Below are positions 18,852 to 27,163 of a DNA stretch of 64,000 nt, piece after piece. Below the pieces are notes generated by a model. It had not been told where the DNA came from. It saw only the letters and a list, made by a program, of their open reading frames with translations, and ran no database searches. Numbering within the stretch: the stretch's first letter is position 1; each line of letters starts with the position of its first letter. A program made the translations under genes and the position numbers. Source of the stretch: Cellulomonas sp. (GTDB taxonomy: Bacteria; Actinomycetota; Actinomycetes; Actinomycetales; Cellulomonadaceae); NCBI RefSeq assembly GCF_015234515.1, contig NZ_JADGMY010000021.1, positions 1-64,000 on the forward strand, in the 5' to 3' direction.

Positions 18852-19493
18852 CTAGCCGCCGGACCGCCCACGTCCGCCGCCGCCGCCGCCGGGTGCGGCG
18901 AGCATCACAGCCAGCAGCGACTCCTGGAGCCAGGACAGCGCGCCGTAGACCGACGCCAGGTAGGCCCGCACGTCGTCCTCTGGCTCGGTCGCCGGAGCGT
19001 CGTACAGGGCCTCCGAGTCGGCGTCCGTCCGCAGCTCGAGGCGCTCCCCCAGCACGAGCCGCAGGTCCGTGAGGGTCGCGGCGACGTCGTCGGCTGCCTG
19101 GGGGGAGACGACCAGCGCGTGCTCGGGCCACCCGGGCTCGCCGTGCACGAGGGACGTCCACAGGGACCGCAGCCGCGCCACCTTGCGCGCCCGCAGGTCG
19201 TCCTCGGTGAGGCGACGGAACTCGCCGGCCACCTCCGGGTCGTCGCGCGACGCGTCGGGCAGCAGGCGACGCACGGCCGGGTCCTGCGGCGGCGCCAGGG
19301 GCGCGGTGCGCAGCGACCAGCCCTCCGGCGCACCGGGGTGGGCCGGCGACCCGGTGCCCGGTTGCGGGCCGTCCTCGAACCGGCCGGCGCCCAGCAGCTC
19401 GGCGACGTCGGCGACGACGGACGCCACGACGGCCCGCTCCCCGGCGTCGAGCCGCGCGACGTACTGGCCCTTCTGGCGTCGGAACGCCCGCAT
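18852..19493 (-). CDS. DUF2017 family protein
   Basis: A 213-residue cytoplasmic protein of the actinobacterial DUF2017 family, recognised from [20 protein letters not shown] at the N terminus, the [18 protein letters not shown] helix and a C-terminal [22 protein letters not shown] Gly-rich tail follows. Function is unknown, but the gene is regularly next to clpS, and here its ATG overlaps the clpS stop by one base (TGATG), so it may act in the same proteolysis pathway. Confidence 0.85.
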   Translation of the reverse strand: MRAFRRQKGQYVARLDAGERAVVASVVADVAELLGAGRFEDGPQPGTGSPAHPGAPEGWSLRTAPLAPPQDPAVRRLLPDASRDDPEVAGEFRRLTEDDLRARKVARLRSLWTSLVHGEPGWPEHALVVSPQAADDVAATLTDLRLVLGERLELRTDADSEALYDAPATEPEDDVRAYLASVYGALSWLQESLLAVMLAAPGGGGGGRGRSGG

Positions 19494-19786
19494 CACTGCC
19501 CGCCCCGCTGCATGGTCGCCCACAGCCCGTACGAGTGCATGGCCTGCACGTCGACCTCCATCGCCTCGCGGTTGCCGCTCGAGACGACGGCGCGCCCCTC
19601 CTCGTGCACCTGGCGCATGAGCCGGTCGGCCTTCTCACGCGGGTACCCGAAGTGGGTCTGGAACACGTAGGTGACGTACGACATGAGGTTCACGGGGTCG
19701 TTCCAGACGATCGTCACCCACGCGTCTGCCGTCGACGTCGCCTCGTCCACCTGGGGACGCGTGTCGGGAGCGGTCGTCGCGGGCAC
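19493..19786 (-). CDS. clpS: ClpS adaptor for the Clp protease
   Basis: A 97-residue adaptor that hands N-degron substrates to ClpA/ClpC. The core [21 protein letters not shown] holds the conserved Asn-Asp-Pro and the N-end-rule pocket, followed by the basic VHEEGRAVV and a final helix. The GTG at 19786 is chosen because TACAGT at 19794-19799 ends seven bases upstream, and the resulting length is typical; longer frames would overlap the pncB promoter. It begins the clpS-DUF2017 unit and is divergent from pncB. Confidence 0.93.
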   Translation of the reverse strand: MPATTAPDTRPQVDEATSTADAWVTIVWNDPVNLMSYVTYVFQTHFGYPREKADRLMRQVHEEGRAVVSSGNREAMEVDVQAMHSYGLWATMQRGGQ

Positions 19787-19793
19787 GACGACA

Positions 19794-19852
19794 ACTGTAG
19801 GCGGCGCCGCACGAGGCGTCGGCTGCCGGAGCGGGGCCCGGGCGTCTACGTT
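19794..19852. promoter_or_regulatory. Divergent leaderless promoters of clpS and pncB
   Basis: TACAGT (19794-19799, minus strand) lies seven bases from the clpS GTG, and TACGTT (19847-19852, plus strand) lies six bases from the pncB ATG. Neither start has a Shine-Dalgarno sequence. Confidence 0.6.
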
Positions 19853-19858
19853 GGCGCC

Positions 19859-21259
19859 ATGACGGACACGAGTGCTCCCGCGTCGACCCCGACCGTCCCC
19901 GCCGTCGCCGCGGTCGGTTCCGGCAGCACCGCGCTGCTCACCGACCGGTACGAGCTGACGATGCTGCAGGCGGCCCTCGCCGACGGCACCGCGCACCGCC
20001 GCTGCGTCTTCGAGGTGTTCACACGGCGGTTGCCGGCGGGACGCCGCTACGGGGTGCTCGCCGGGACGGGACGGGTGCTCGAGCAGCTCGCGTCGTTCCG
20101 GTTCGGGAACCCGGAGCTCGACTGGCTGGCCGACGAGCGCGTCGTCGACGACGCGACGCTGGCGTTCCTCGCCGACTACCGCTTCGCCGGGGACGTCGTG
20201 GGGTACGCCGAGGGCGAGATCTTCTTCCCGCAGTCACCGGTGCTCGTCGTCGAGGGCACGTTCGCGCAGGCGGTGCTCATCGAGACCCTCGTCCTGTCGG
20301 TCCTGAACTACGACTCGGCGGTCGCGTCGGCGGCATCGCGCATGACGAGCGCGGCCGTGGACCGCCCGTGCCTCGAGATGGGCGCGCGACGTGCGCACGA
20401 GGACGCCGCGGTCGCGGCCGCGCGCGCAGCGGTGGTCGCCGGCTTCGCCGGCACGTCGAACCTCGAGGCGGGCCGGCGGTACGGGCTGCCCACCATCGGC
20501 ACGGCGGCGCACGCGTTCACGCTGCTGCACGACGACGAGGAGGAGGCGTTCGCGTCGCAGGTCCGCTCGCAGGGCGTCGGGACGACGCTCCTCGTCGACA
20601 CGTACGACGTCCGCCGCGGGGTCGAGCGGGCGCTCGCCGCGGCGGGCACGGAGCTCGGTGCCGTCCGGCTGGACTCCGGCGACCTGGGCGTCCTCGCGCA
20701 GGAGGTGCGCGCGCAGCTCGACGCCGCGGGGGCACGCGACACGCAGATCGTCGTCACGAGCGACCTCGACGAGCACGCGATCGCGTCGCTCGCGGTCGCC
20801 CCGGTCGACTCCTACGGCGTGGGCACCTCGCTGGTCACCGGCTCGGGCGCACCGACGTGCGGGATGGTCTACAAGCTGGTCGCACGCGAGGGGGCGTCGG
20901 GCCAGCTGGAGCCGGTCGCGAAGGCCTCGCGCTCCAAGACCAGCCTCGGAGGACGCAAGTCGGCCGCCCGACGCCTGGACCGGGACCGGCGCGCCGTCGA
21001 GGAGGTGCTGGTCGTCGGGCCCGACGAGCTGGTGGCCGGGTGGACGGAGCAGCAGCGGCGCGAGCCGGACCCGTCCCTGCGTCCGTTGCACGTGCCGCTC
21101 GTCGTGGACGGTGAGGTGCTGCCCGGGCTGACCGCCGCCGAGGGCGTGCGGGCCGCCGCGGCGCGGCACGCGGCGTCCCGTGACGAGCTGCCCCGAGGCG
21201 CGCGTCGCCTGTCGGCCGACGAGGCCGCCGTCGAGACGGTGGAGATGCGCCTGGGCTGA
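19859..21259 (+). CDS. pncB: Nicotinate phosphoribosyltransferase
   Basis: A 466-residue enzyme of the NAD salvage pathway that joins nicotinate and PRPP. Family landmarks are [53 protein letters not shown], the [26 protein letters not shown] segment with the catalytic His, and VRLDSGDLG. Length is normal for actinobacterial PncB. The ATG is placed by the -10 box six bases upstream, giving a leaderless mRNA. It is divergent from clpS, as in mycobacteria, and ends at a strong terminator. Confidence 0.95.
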   Translation: MTDTSAPASTPTVPAVAAVGSGSTALLTDRYELTMLQAALADGTAHRRCVFEVFTRRLPAGRRYGVLAGTGRVLEQLASFRFGNPELDWLADERVVDDATLAFLADYRFAGDVVGYAEGEIFFPQSPVLVVEGTFAQAVLIETLVLSVLNYDSAVASAASRMTSAAVDRPCLEMGARRAHEDAAVAAARAAVVAGFAGTSNLEAGRRYGLPTIGTAAHAFTLLHDDEEEAFASQVRSQGVGTTLLVDTYDVRRGVERALAAAGTELGAVRLDSGDLGVLAQEVRAQLDAAGARDTQIVVTSDLDEHAIASLAVAPVDSYGVGTSLVTGSGAPTCGMVYKLVAREGASGQLEPVAKASRSKTSLGGRKSAARRLDRDRRAVEEVLVVGPDELVAGWTEQQRREPDPSLRPLHVPLVVDGEVLPGLTAAEGVRAAAARHAASRDELPRGARRLSADEAAVETVEMRLG

Positions 21260-21303
21260 CTGCGTCGCGGGCGGGCTTTACCGCCCGCCGCACGGGTGCG
21301 GGG

Positions 21304-21346
21304 ACGGCACAGGCCGGGACGCGCGTGGCGTCCCGGCCTGTGCCGT
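21304..21346 (+). terminator. Terminator of pncB
   Basis: A perfect 19-bp stem (21304-21322 with 21328-21346) with a 5-base loop, 45 bases after the pncB stop. It is the strongest hairpin I found in the window and may also end the small gene on the opposite strand. Confidence 0.85.
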
Positions 21347-21391
21347 GCGGCGCGACGGCCGGCGGAGGGGGTGCCGGCCGTCGCTGCTGCG

Positions 21392-21547
21392 CTAGATCCT
21401 CGATCGACCGCGGCCCACGAGGCCGAGGATGAGGCTGACGACCAGCACGATGACGCCGATCCAGATGAGGAACTGGCCGATGTTGGTCGCGACGCCAAGG
21501 ATGACGAGGACGACACCGACAAGGATGAGGATGAGCCAGGACGGCAT
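21392..21547 (-). CDS. 51-residue membrane protein
   Basis: A very small gene starting MPSWLILILVGVVLVILG and ending GLVGRGRSRI. It is almost entirely two hydrophobic helices (about 4-21 and 24-45) separated by TNIGQF, with a basic cytoplasmic tail. A Shine-Dalgarno AGAGGTG sits seven bases before the ATG at 21547, stronger than most in the window, and codon bias is normal. Small two-helix proteins of this kind are common and uncharacterised in actinobacteria. It is flanked by the pncB terminator and an empty 255-base spacer (21548-21802) in which I see only short hairpins. Confidence 0.7.
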   Translation of the reverse strand: MPSWLILILVGVVLVILGVATNIGQFLIWIGVIVLVVSLILGLVGRGRSRI

Positions 21548-21802
21548 GTGAACACCTCTTTCGTGCGAATGCCGGCGGCACGACGCCGCCAGGCTCCGGG
21601 TTCGGCGCCGGGGGAACCCGGGCCGGGTTTGTCACGGGATGAGCCTGGCAGCGGTGCCCCGCTTCGGCACGCTGAACGCTCGACTTGCGCGAGCGTCCAG
21701 CACTGGTATGTGGTCACGCGTCCAGGGCGCTGACCTGCGAACTCACACGATTCTCATCGTCCGCATGGTGAGACGGCCGGTGCGCCGACACCGGGGGCAG
21801 GC

Positions 21803-23608
21803 TCAGCGCTTGCCGACGAACCACCCGCGGAGCATCGCGATCCGCGCCTCGAGCTGGTCCGGCGCCGCCACGGCCACCTCCGGCCCGCCGCAGCGCCGCC
21901 GCAGCTCCGCGTGGACGGTCGCGTGCGGCTGACCGCTGCGGCGCGCCCACGCGCCGACCAGCTGCGCGAGCTCCTTGCGCAGCTCCGCCTGCTTGCGGTG
22001 GTCCATCACCTCGGGCTCGGGCTGCGCGCGGGCGCGGCGCGCGCCCTGCTGGTCCGCCTGCCGCTGCCGCAGCAGCGTCGTCACCTGGTCCGCGTCGAGC
22101 AGCCCGGGCAGTCCCAGGAAGTCCAGCTCCTCGTCCGAGCCCACCTCCGCCCCGGTGCCGAACTCGCCGCCGTCGAACAGCACGCGGTCGAACGACGCCT
22201 GCGCCTCGAGCGCCTCGAAGGTCCCCGCGACGCCGTCCGAGCCGACGGCGTCCTCGCTGCTCTGCTCGCGCTCGGCGAGTGCCAGCAGGTCGGCCTCCGG
22301 GTCCAGCGACCCGTCGGTCGGCTTGTCGAGCGCGTGGTCGCGCTCGATCTCCAGCGTCGCCGCCAGCTCGAGCAGCTGCGGCACGCTGGGCAGGAACACG
22401 GACGCCGTCTCGCCGCGCCGTCGCGCCCGGACGAACCGCCCGACGGCCTGGGCGAAGAACAGGGGCGTCGCCGTGCTCGTGGCGTACACGCCGACGGCCA
22501 GCCGTGGCACGTCGACACCCTCGGACACCATGCGCACCGCGACCAGCCAGCGGGCGTCCCCCTGCGCGAACTCCTCGATCCGGTCGCTGGCGCCGTCGTC
22601 GTCGGACAGCACGACGACCGGCGACTGCCCCGTGAGCCGCGCCAGGTGCCCGGCGTACGCCCGGGCGTCGGTCTGGTCGGTCGCGATGATCATGGCCCCC
22701 GCGTCGGGCACGGCGCGCCGGACCTCGGTGAGGCGCGTGTCGGCGGCGGCCAGCACCGACGGGATCCACTCGCCGTTGGGGTCGAGCGCGGTGCGCCAGG
22801 CCTGCGACGTCATGTCCTTGGTCAGCGGCTCGCCCAGGCGCGCCGAGATCTCGTCGCCCGCCTTGGTGCGCCACCGCATCGACCCGGAGTACGACAGGAA
22901 GATGACGGGCCGCACGACGTGGTCGCGCAGGGCGTCGCCGTACGAGTACGTGTAGTCGGCCACCGAGCGTCGGATGCCGTGCGCGTCAGGCGCGTAGGTC
23001 ACGAACGGGATGGGCGCGGTGTCGGAGCGGAACGGCGTCCCGGTCAGCGCGAGCCGGCGCGTCGCGCCCTCGAACGCCTCGCGGACCGCGTCGCCCCACG
23101 ACAGCGCGTCGCCGCCGTGGTGCACCTCGTCGAGGATGACGAGCGTGCGCTCCGCGGTCGTGCGGGCGGCGTGCAGCGCCGGCTTGCTCGCGACCTGCGC
23201 GTAGGTGACGGCGACGCCGTCGTAGCCGGCACCGTGCCGACCCTGCGCGTTGCTGAAGCGCGGGTCGAGCCGGATGCCGACACGCGCGGCGGCATCGGCC
23301 CACTGCTTCTTGAGGTGCTCGGTCGGGGCGACGACCGTGACGCGCCGCACGGCGCGCGACTCCAGGAGCTCGGTGGCGATCCGCAGCGCGAAGGTCGTCT
23401 TGCCCGCGCCCGGCGTCGCGACGGCGAGGAAGTCGCGCGGCGAGCGCTCGCGGTAGAGGTCGATGGCCTGCGCCTGCCACGCCCGCAGGCTCCCCGCGGC
23501 TCCCCACGGCGCACGCGCGGGGAACGCCGGCGGCAGCTGCTGCGCTGCCGACGTCGAGGGGTGCTGGGGGGTGCTGACAGGGGCTGCGGACCGACGGGCC
23601 GCGCTCAC
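21803..23608 (-). CDS. SF2 DEAD/DEAH-box helicase
   Basis: A 601-residue helicase. Motif I is VATPGAGKTTFA (about 63-74), motif Ia VVAPTEHLKKQW, motif II ILDEVHHGGD, motif III LALTGTPFRSD, and the second RecA domain has AIRMVSEGVDVP-type (VRMVSEGVDVPRLAVG) and FFAQAVGRFVRARR motif VI. The remaining C terminus is acidic and then Arg/Gln-rich. Members of this actinobacterial group resemble Rad25/restriction-type helicases, but the substrate is unknown. The GTG at 23608 overlaps the DUF3039 stop (GTGA), and this pairing is conserved in actinobacteria. Confidence 0.88.
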   Translation of the reverse strand: MSAARRSAAPVSTPQHPSTSAAQQLPPAFPARAPWGAAGSLRAWQAQAIDLYRERSPRDFLAVATPGAGKTTFALRIATELLESRAVRRVTVVAPTEHLKKQWADAAARVGIRLDPRFSNAQGRHGAGYDGVAVTYAQVASKPALHAARTTAERTLVILDEVHHGGDALSWGDAVREAFEGATRRLALTGTPFRSDTAPIPFVTYAPDAHGIRRSVADYTYSYGDALRDHVVRPVIFLSYSGSMRWRTKAGDEISARLGEPLTKDMTSQAWRTALDPNGEWIPSVLAAADTRLTEVRRAVPDAGAMIIATDQTDARAYAGHLARLTGQSPVVVLSDDDGASDRIEEFAQGDARWLVAVRMVSEGVDVPRLAVGVYATSTATPLFFAQAVGRFVRARRRGETASVFLPSVPQLLELAATLEIERDHALDKPTDGSLDPEADLLALAEREQSSEDAVGSDGVAGTFEALEAQASFDRVLFDGGEFGTGAEVGSDEELDFLGLPGLLDADQVTTLLRQRQADQQGARRARAQPEPEVMDHRKQAELRKELAQLVGAWARRSGQPHATVHAELRRRCGGPEVAVAAPDQLEARIAMLRGWFVGKR

Positions 23609-23982
23609 GCTCCGCCCGCGTCGGAGCCGGAACCCTTGCCGCGGCCGAAGCCGAAGAACCCGCGTCCGCCGCCGCCCCCACCGCCGGAGCCGCCGTCGCC
23701 GTCCTGCGGCTCGCGCAGGCCGTCGTAGACCTCCTTGCAGATGGGGCACACGGGGAACTTGTTGGGGTCGCGGCCCGGCACCCAGACCTTGCCGCAGAGC
23801 GCGATGACCGGCTTGCCGGTCATCGCGGACTCCATGATCTTCTCCTTGCGCACGTAGTGCGCGAAGCGCTCGTGATCGCCGGGCTCGACCTGCTCGTCGG
23901 TCTCGGTGCGCTCGAGGAGGGAGGTGCCGCCCTGCGGGCCGAACGGGTCGTCGGGTCCTGTCGGCGGGGTCGGCTCACTCAT
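23605..23982 (-). CDS. DUF3039 zinc-ribbon-like protein
   Basis: A 125-residue protein with central HYVRKEKIMESAMTGKPVIALCGKVWVPGRD and FPVCPICKEVYDGL; the Cys residues (ALCGK, CPIC) suggest a zinc site. The tail is Gly-rich with repeated FGFGRGKG. Function is unknown; it is translationally coupled to the helicase, which suggests a partner or regulator. The ATG at 23982 is preceded by TACGAT at 23990-23995 seven bases upstream, so the pair appears to be a leaderless operon. Confidence 0.85.
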   Translation of the reverse strand: MSEPTPPTGPDDPFGPQGGTSLLERTETDEQVEPGDHERFAHYVRKEKIMESAMTGKPVIALCGKVWVPGRDPNKFPVCPICKEVYDGLREPQDGDGGSGGGGGGGRGFFGFGRGKGSGSDAGGA

Positions 23983-24046
23983 GGCGCCCATCGTACGACG
24001 GGGGTGGGACAGCCCGGCAGCGCCCGGGCCGCCGGACGGCGTGCCG

Positions 24047-24613
24047 TCAGCCGGCGAGGAAGGTCGCCACCGAGGGGTCTCCGGGCAGGGCCGGCCGGTC
24101 GGTCGGCCGGGCCCAGTAGGCCCACCAGCCCCAGCCGTGACCCACCCGCTGCCACTCCCCGCCCGGGTGCCGGCCGAAGGACGTGCGCAGGTGCTCCCAC
24201 TGCCGGTCGTCGCGCTCCACCACGTGGTAGCCGGCGCCGTACCCGACGCAGTGCCAGCCGTAGCGGCCGGCACGCTCGAGGACCCGCATCTCGTTGAACG
24301 CCGTCAGCGGTGCGAGCACCGCGCTGTCGCGCCCGCGCTCGTCAGGGGCGGGCTCGGTCGCAGGCATGAAGCGCTGCTGGGCGGCCTGCCGTGACATGCC
24401 CAGCACGCCACCCAGGTCGTTCCACGTGCAGCCGGCGGCGCGAGCCGACCCGACCGCGTCCCGGAGCATCGCGTCGGTCGCGTCGGAGGCGTCGCGCACG
24501 AGTGACACGAGGTCGAGGTAGGCGCGGGGGTCCTGCTCGAGCCGGGCAGCCAGGTCCGGCTCGGCGGCGTCGAGGGCGGCGGTGAGGTGGTCCCGGAGCG
24601 TGCGCTGCGTCAT
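24047..24613 (-). CDS. Helix-turn-helix protein of unknown function
   Basis: A 188-residue cytoplasmic protein. The N terminus (residues 1-60) is helical and acidic; AAGCTWNDLGGVLGMSRQAAQQRF at about 60-83 is a good helix-turn-helix of the sigma-region-4/Xre kind. The C-terminal half (RYGWHCVGYGAGYHVVERDDRQWEHLRTSF ... WGWWAYWAR) is unusually Trp/Tyr/His-rich and could be a ligand-sensing or dimer domain. The promoter consists of TTGACA, an 18-base spacer and TAGGAT six bases before the ATG, and overlaps paired palindromes, pointing to autoregulation. Confidence 0.65.
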   Translation of the reverse strand: MTQRTLRDHLTAALDAAEPDLAARLEQDPRAYLDLVSLVRDASDATDAMLRDAVGSARAAGCTWNDLGGVLGMSRQAAQQRFMPATEPAPDERGRDSAVLAPLTAFNEMRVLERAGRYGWHCVGYGAGYHVVERDDRQWEHLRTSFGRHPGGEWQRVGHGWGWWAYWARPTDRPALPGDPSVATFLAG

Positions 24614-24614
24614 G

Positions 24615-24662
24615 TGTCAATCCTAGCTTGACAGCCCCCCCCGTGTCAAGAATTTCTTGACG
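24615..24662. promoter_or_regulatory. Promoter with two TGTCAA/TTGACA palindromes
   Basis: Minus-strand -35 TTGACA (24644-24649) and -10 TAGGAT (24620-24625) serve the HTH gene. The proximal inverted repeat is TGTCAA (24615-24620) with TTGACA (24628-24633), lying over the -10. The distal one, GTCAAGAA-T-TTCTTGAC (24645-24661), has perfect 8-base arms, overlaps the -35 and lies 15 bases before the divergent gene at 24677. A run of eight C lies between them. Confidence 0.65.
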
Positions 24663-24676
24663 CATCCGCGGCGCAC

Positions 24677-25210
24677 GTGCGACTGCTCCTCCTGCTGCCG
24701 CTCGTGGCGAGCCTCCTGACACTGCACCTGGTCGCCACCCGGTCCGCGGTGTCGCAGGTGTCCACGGCGGACGACGCCCGGCTGCGGCGCGCCGGCGCCC
24801 GTCGTGTGCTCGCCGCCGCCCAGCTCGTCGTCGGCAGCACGCTCGCGGGTGTCCTGCTCGTCACAGGCACCGCGCTGCGCAACGCGTCGACGTCGGGGTA
24901 CGACGCGGGCGAGGGGTGGGTCGCGTCGACCGACCCCGTCGTCCACGCGCTCGGCGTCGCCGGCCTCGTCGCCGCACCGGTGGTGCTCGTCGCGACGCTG
25001 GTCGTCACCGGCGTCGCCCTCACGCGGGCCTCGCAGGTCGCCGGTGTCGTCGTCACCCGACGGCGCAGCGGCACGGTCGTCGCCGACGACGCCGCACCGG
25101 CGCACGTCACGGCACGTCACGCCGCGACCGCGTACGTACGCACCGCGCGCGCGGCCGGTCTGACGCCCGAGGAGACCCTCGACCTCGTCCGCGGCGCCCT
25201 GCTCACCTGA
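24677..25210 (+). CDS. Hypothetical membrane protein
   Basis: A 177-residue protein with an N-terminal hydrophobic helix (RLLLLLPLVASLLTLHLVA), a second at AAAQLVVGSTLAGVLLVTG and a third near residues 95-115 (GVAGLVAAPVVLVATLVVTG), then a soluble C-terminal region ending AAGLTPEETLDLVRGALL. No family recognised. The GTG start has no obvious Shine-Dalgarno. It is divergent from the HTH gene and shares its palindromic control region, so the HTH protein may regulate it. Confidence 0.55.
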   Translation: MRLLLLLPLVASLLTLHLVATRSAVSQVSTADDARLRRAGARRVLAAAQLVVGSTLAGVLLVTGTALRNASTSGYDAGEGWVASTDPVVHALGVAGLVAAPVVLVATLVVTGVALTRASQVAGVVVTRRRSGTVVADDAAPAHVTARHAATAYVRTARAAGLTPEETLDLVRGALLT

Positions 25211-25257
25211 CGGCACCGCCGAGCGCGAGGAGGGCGTCGAGCGCGCAGGTGACGACC

Positions 25258-25312
25258 CGAGCGCGGGTCATACGACACCCGCGCTCGACGCGGTTCCCCC
25301 GCGCTCGGCGGG
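25258..25312. repeat. Third copy of the GC-rich palindromic element
   Basis: A perfect 11-bp inverted repeat (25258-25268 with 25277-25287, arms CGAGCGCGGGT/ACCCGCGCTCG) with an 8-base loop is followed by CGACGCGGTTCCCCCGCG and CTCGGCGGG. The first half matches 15889-15902. It lies between two convergent genes and could act as a two-way terminator. Confidence 0.75.
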
Positions 25313-25351
25313 TGTGGCGTGGGGCGGGCTGGCGTGGGCGCGTCGAGCCGG

Positions 25352-26134
25352 TCAGAGGCGCTGCCAGGCCGGCTTCGCCGCGTAGGTCTCGCGGTAGTGG
25401 TCGGCGAGCTCGAGGCGGCCGGCCGCGTCGTCGTCGACCAGCACCGTGACGTGCGGGTGCAGCTGGAGGACCGTCGCGGGCCACCGGGCGCTGACCGGGC
25501 CCTCCACGAGCTGCTGCACGGCCCGCGCCTTGCGGGTCCCGGTGGCCAGCAGGACCAGGTGACGGGCCGTGGCGATCGTGGCGAGGCCCTGCGTGAGGCA
25601 GTGTGTCGGGACCGCGTCGACGTCCCCGTCGAAGAAGCGCGCGTTGTCCTGGCGGGTCCGCCGCGCGAGCGTCTTGATCCGTGTGCGCGAGCCCAGCGAC
25701 GAGCCGGGCTCGTTGAACGCGACGTGCCCGTCGGTGCCGATGCCGAGCAGCTGCAGGTCGACCCCACCCGCCCTGGCGATCGCCGCCTCGTACGCCGCGC
25801 ACGCGGCCGGCAGGTCGTCGGCCAGCCCGTCTGGGCCCTTGACGGCCTCGGGCGGCAGGTCGACACGCGACACGAGCTCCGCGTCGATGACGTTGCGGTA
25901 GCGCTGCGGGTGGTCGGCCGGGAGGCCGACGTACTCGTCCAGGAGGAAGGCCCGGGCGCGCGCGAACGACAGGCCCCGCTCCGCGTGCCGGCGCGCCAGC
26001 TCGTCGTACACCGCCAGCGGGCTCGAGCCCGTCGCCAGCCCCAGCACGGCGTCCGGGCGCGCCGCGAGCAGCCGCTCGACGGCGTCCGCGGCCAGACGCG
26101 CCAGCTCGGGAGCGGGTGCGATGACGACCTCCAT
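25352..26134 (-). CDS. nagB: Glucosamine-6-phosphate deaminase
   Basis: A 260-residue enzyme converting glucosamine 6-phosphate to fructose 6-phosphate and ammonia. GLATGSSPLAVYDELARRH is the phosphate-binding start, FLLDEYVGLPADHPQRYRNVI holds the catalytic Asp, and LLGIGTDGHVAFNEPGSSL the catalytic His. The ATG at 26134 overlaps the ROK kinase stop by one base (TGATG) and has GGGGAGG upstream. It is the last gene of the sugar-importer operon and supplies the clearest clue that the imported sugar is N-acetylglucosamine or an oligomer; no nagA is in the window. Confidence 0.94.
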   Translation of the reverse strand: MEVVIAPAPELARLAADAVERLLAARPDAVLGLATGSSPLAVYDELARRHAERGLSFARARAFLLDEYVGLPADHPQRYRNVIDAELVSRVDLPPEAVKGPDGLADDLPAACAAYEAAIARAGGVDLQLLGIGTDGHVAFNEPGSSLGSRTRIKTLARRTRQDNARFFDGDVDAVPTHCLTQGLATIATARHLVLLATGTRKARAVQQLVEGPVSARWPATVLQLHPHVTVLVDDDAAGRLELADHYRETYAAKPAWQRL

Positions 26135-27159
26135 CAGACGACCTCCCCTCGTCCCACCAGTGCGGCGCCCACCGCGCCGACGGGTACGTCCCGCGGTGCC
26201 AGGTGCACCCGCTCCGCCAGGCGCAGCGACGCCAGGAACGGCGACGCCGCCGTCTCGCGCGCCAGCTCTGCTCGCACCGCCTCCAGCAAGGGCTCCCCCA
26301 CACCGCTCACCCCTCCGCCCAGGACCACGCGGTCGACGTCGCACGTCAGCACCAGGATGCGCACGGCGCCGGCGACCGCCCAGGCGAACCGGTCGCGGAC
26401 CGCCATGGCGCGCGCATCCCCCGCGGCCGCGTCCGCGAAGAGCACGAGGGGCGCCGGCCTGCCGTCGGGCGACGGCCACGCCGCCTGCAGCGCTCGACCC
26501 GACGCGTACTGCTCGACGCACCCGCGCTGACCGCACGCGCACGGCAGGCCGTCGGGCACCAGCGTGAGGTGCCCGACCTCGCCGGCCGCCCGGCGTGCGC
26601 CGCGACGCAGCGTGCCGTCGAGCAGCAGGCCGGCCGCGACTCCCGTGCCCAGCGCGAGGAACGCGAGGTCGCGCGGCGTGGGCACCGCGTCGACCGTGTG
26701 GGCGGCGCCCAGGACGGCGGCGTTGAGGTCGTTCTCCACCCGCACCGGCACGCCGTCGCCCAGCGCGGCGGCGATAGCGTCCGCCATCCGGAACGGATGC
26801 TCGACGCCCACGTTGACGGCGTGCTCCACCGATCCCGTCGCGGGATCCACGACCCCCGGGACACCGACGCCGACGCCGCTCAGCGCGTCGAGGGGCAGGC
26901 CGTGGTCCGCGGCGAGCGCGCGCACGCACGTGCGCACGGCGGCGACGAGCCCGTCGGGCCCGCGCACGGTGGGGATCCGGTGCGTGCCGGCCACGGCGCC
27001 GTCCGCGGCGAGCAGCGCCGCGAGCACCTTGGTCCCGCCGACGTCGACCCCGACGGACCAGCCCGCCGGGCCGGGCCCGACGCGCGTGCCGGTCGTCGTG
27101 CTCGTGGTGCCGGTGCGCGTGGGCACGACGGGATTCCCCCCCGGGATCGTGGCGTCCAT
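26134..27159 (-). CDS. ROK-family sugar kinase
   Basis: A 341-residue kinase. The N-terminal 30 residues are low-complexity; then SVGVDVGGTKVLAALL is the phosphate loop, GVGVPGVVDP and VRVENDLNAAVLGAAH carry the catalytic Asp, and CACGQRGCVEQYASG is the ROK zinc motif. No DNA-binding domain precedes it, so it is a kinase, probably for N-acetylglucosamine or glucosamine given nagB downstream. It starts 4 bases after the permease stop and overlaps nagB. Confidence 0.85.
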   Translation of the reverse strand: MDATIPGGNPVVPTRTGTTSTTTGTRVGPGPAGWSVGVDVGGTKVLAALLAADGAVAGTHRIPTVRGPDGLVAAVRTCVRALAADHGLPLDALSGVGVGVPGVVDPATGSVEHAVNVGVEHPFRMADAIAAALGDGVPVRVENDLNAAVLGAAHTVDAVPTPRDLAFLALGTGVAAGLLLDGTLRRGARRAAGEVGHLTLVPDGLPCACGQRGCVEQYASGRALQAAWPSPDGRPAPLVLFADAAAGDARAMAVRDRFAWAVAGAVRILVLTCDVDRVVLGGGVSGVGEPLLEAVRAELARETAASPFLASLRLAERVHLAPRDVPVGAVGAALVGRGEVV

Positions 27160-27163
27160 GACC

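Noticed and set aside
26134..27159. ROK gene as a second repressor
   Set aside because: There is no helix-turn-helix before the ROK domain, so a kinase is the better call.
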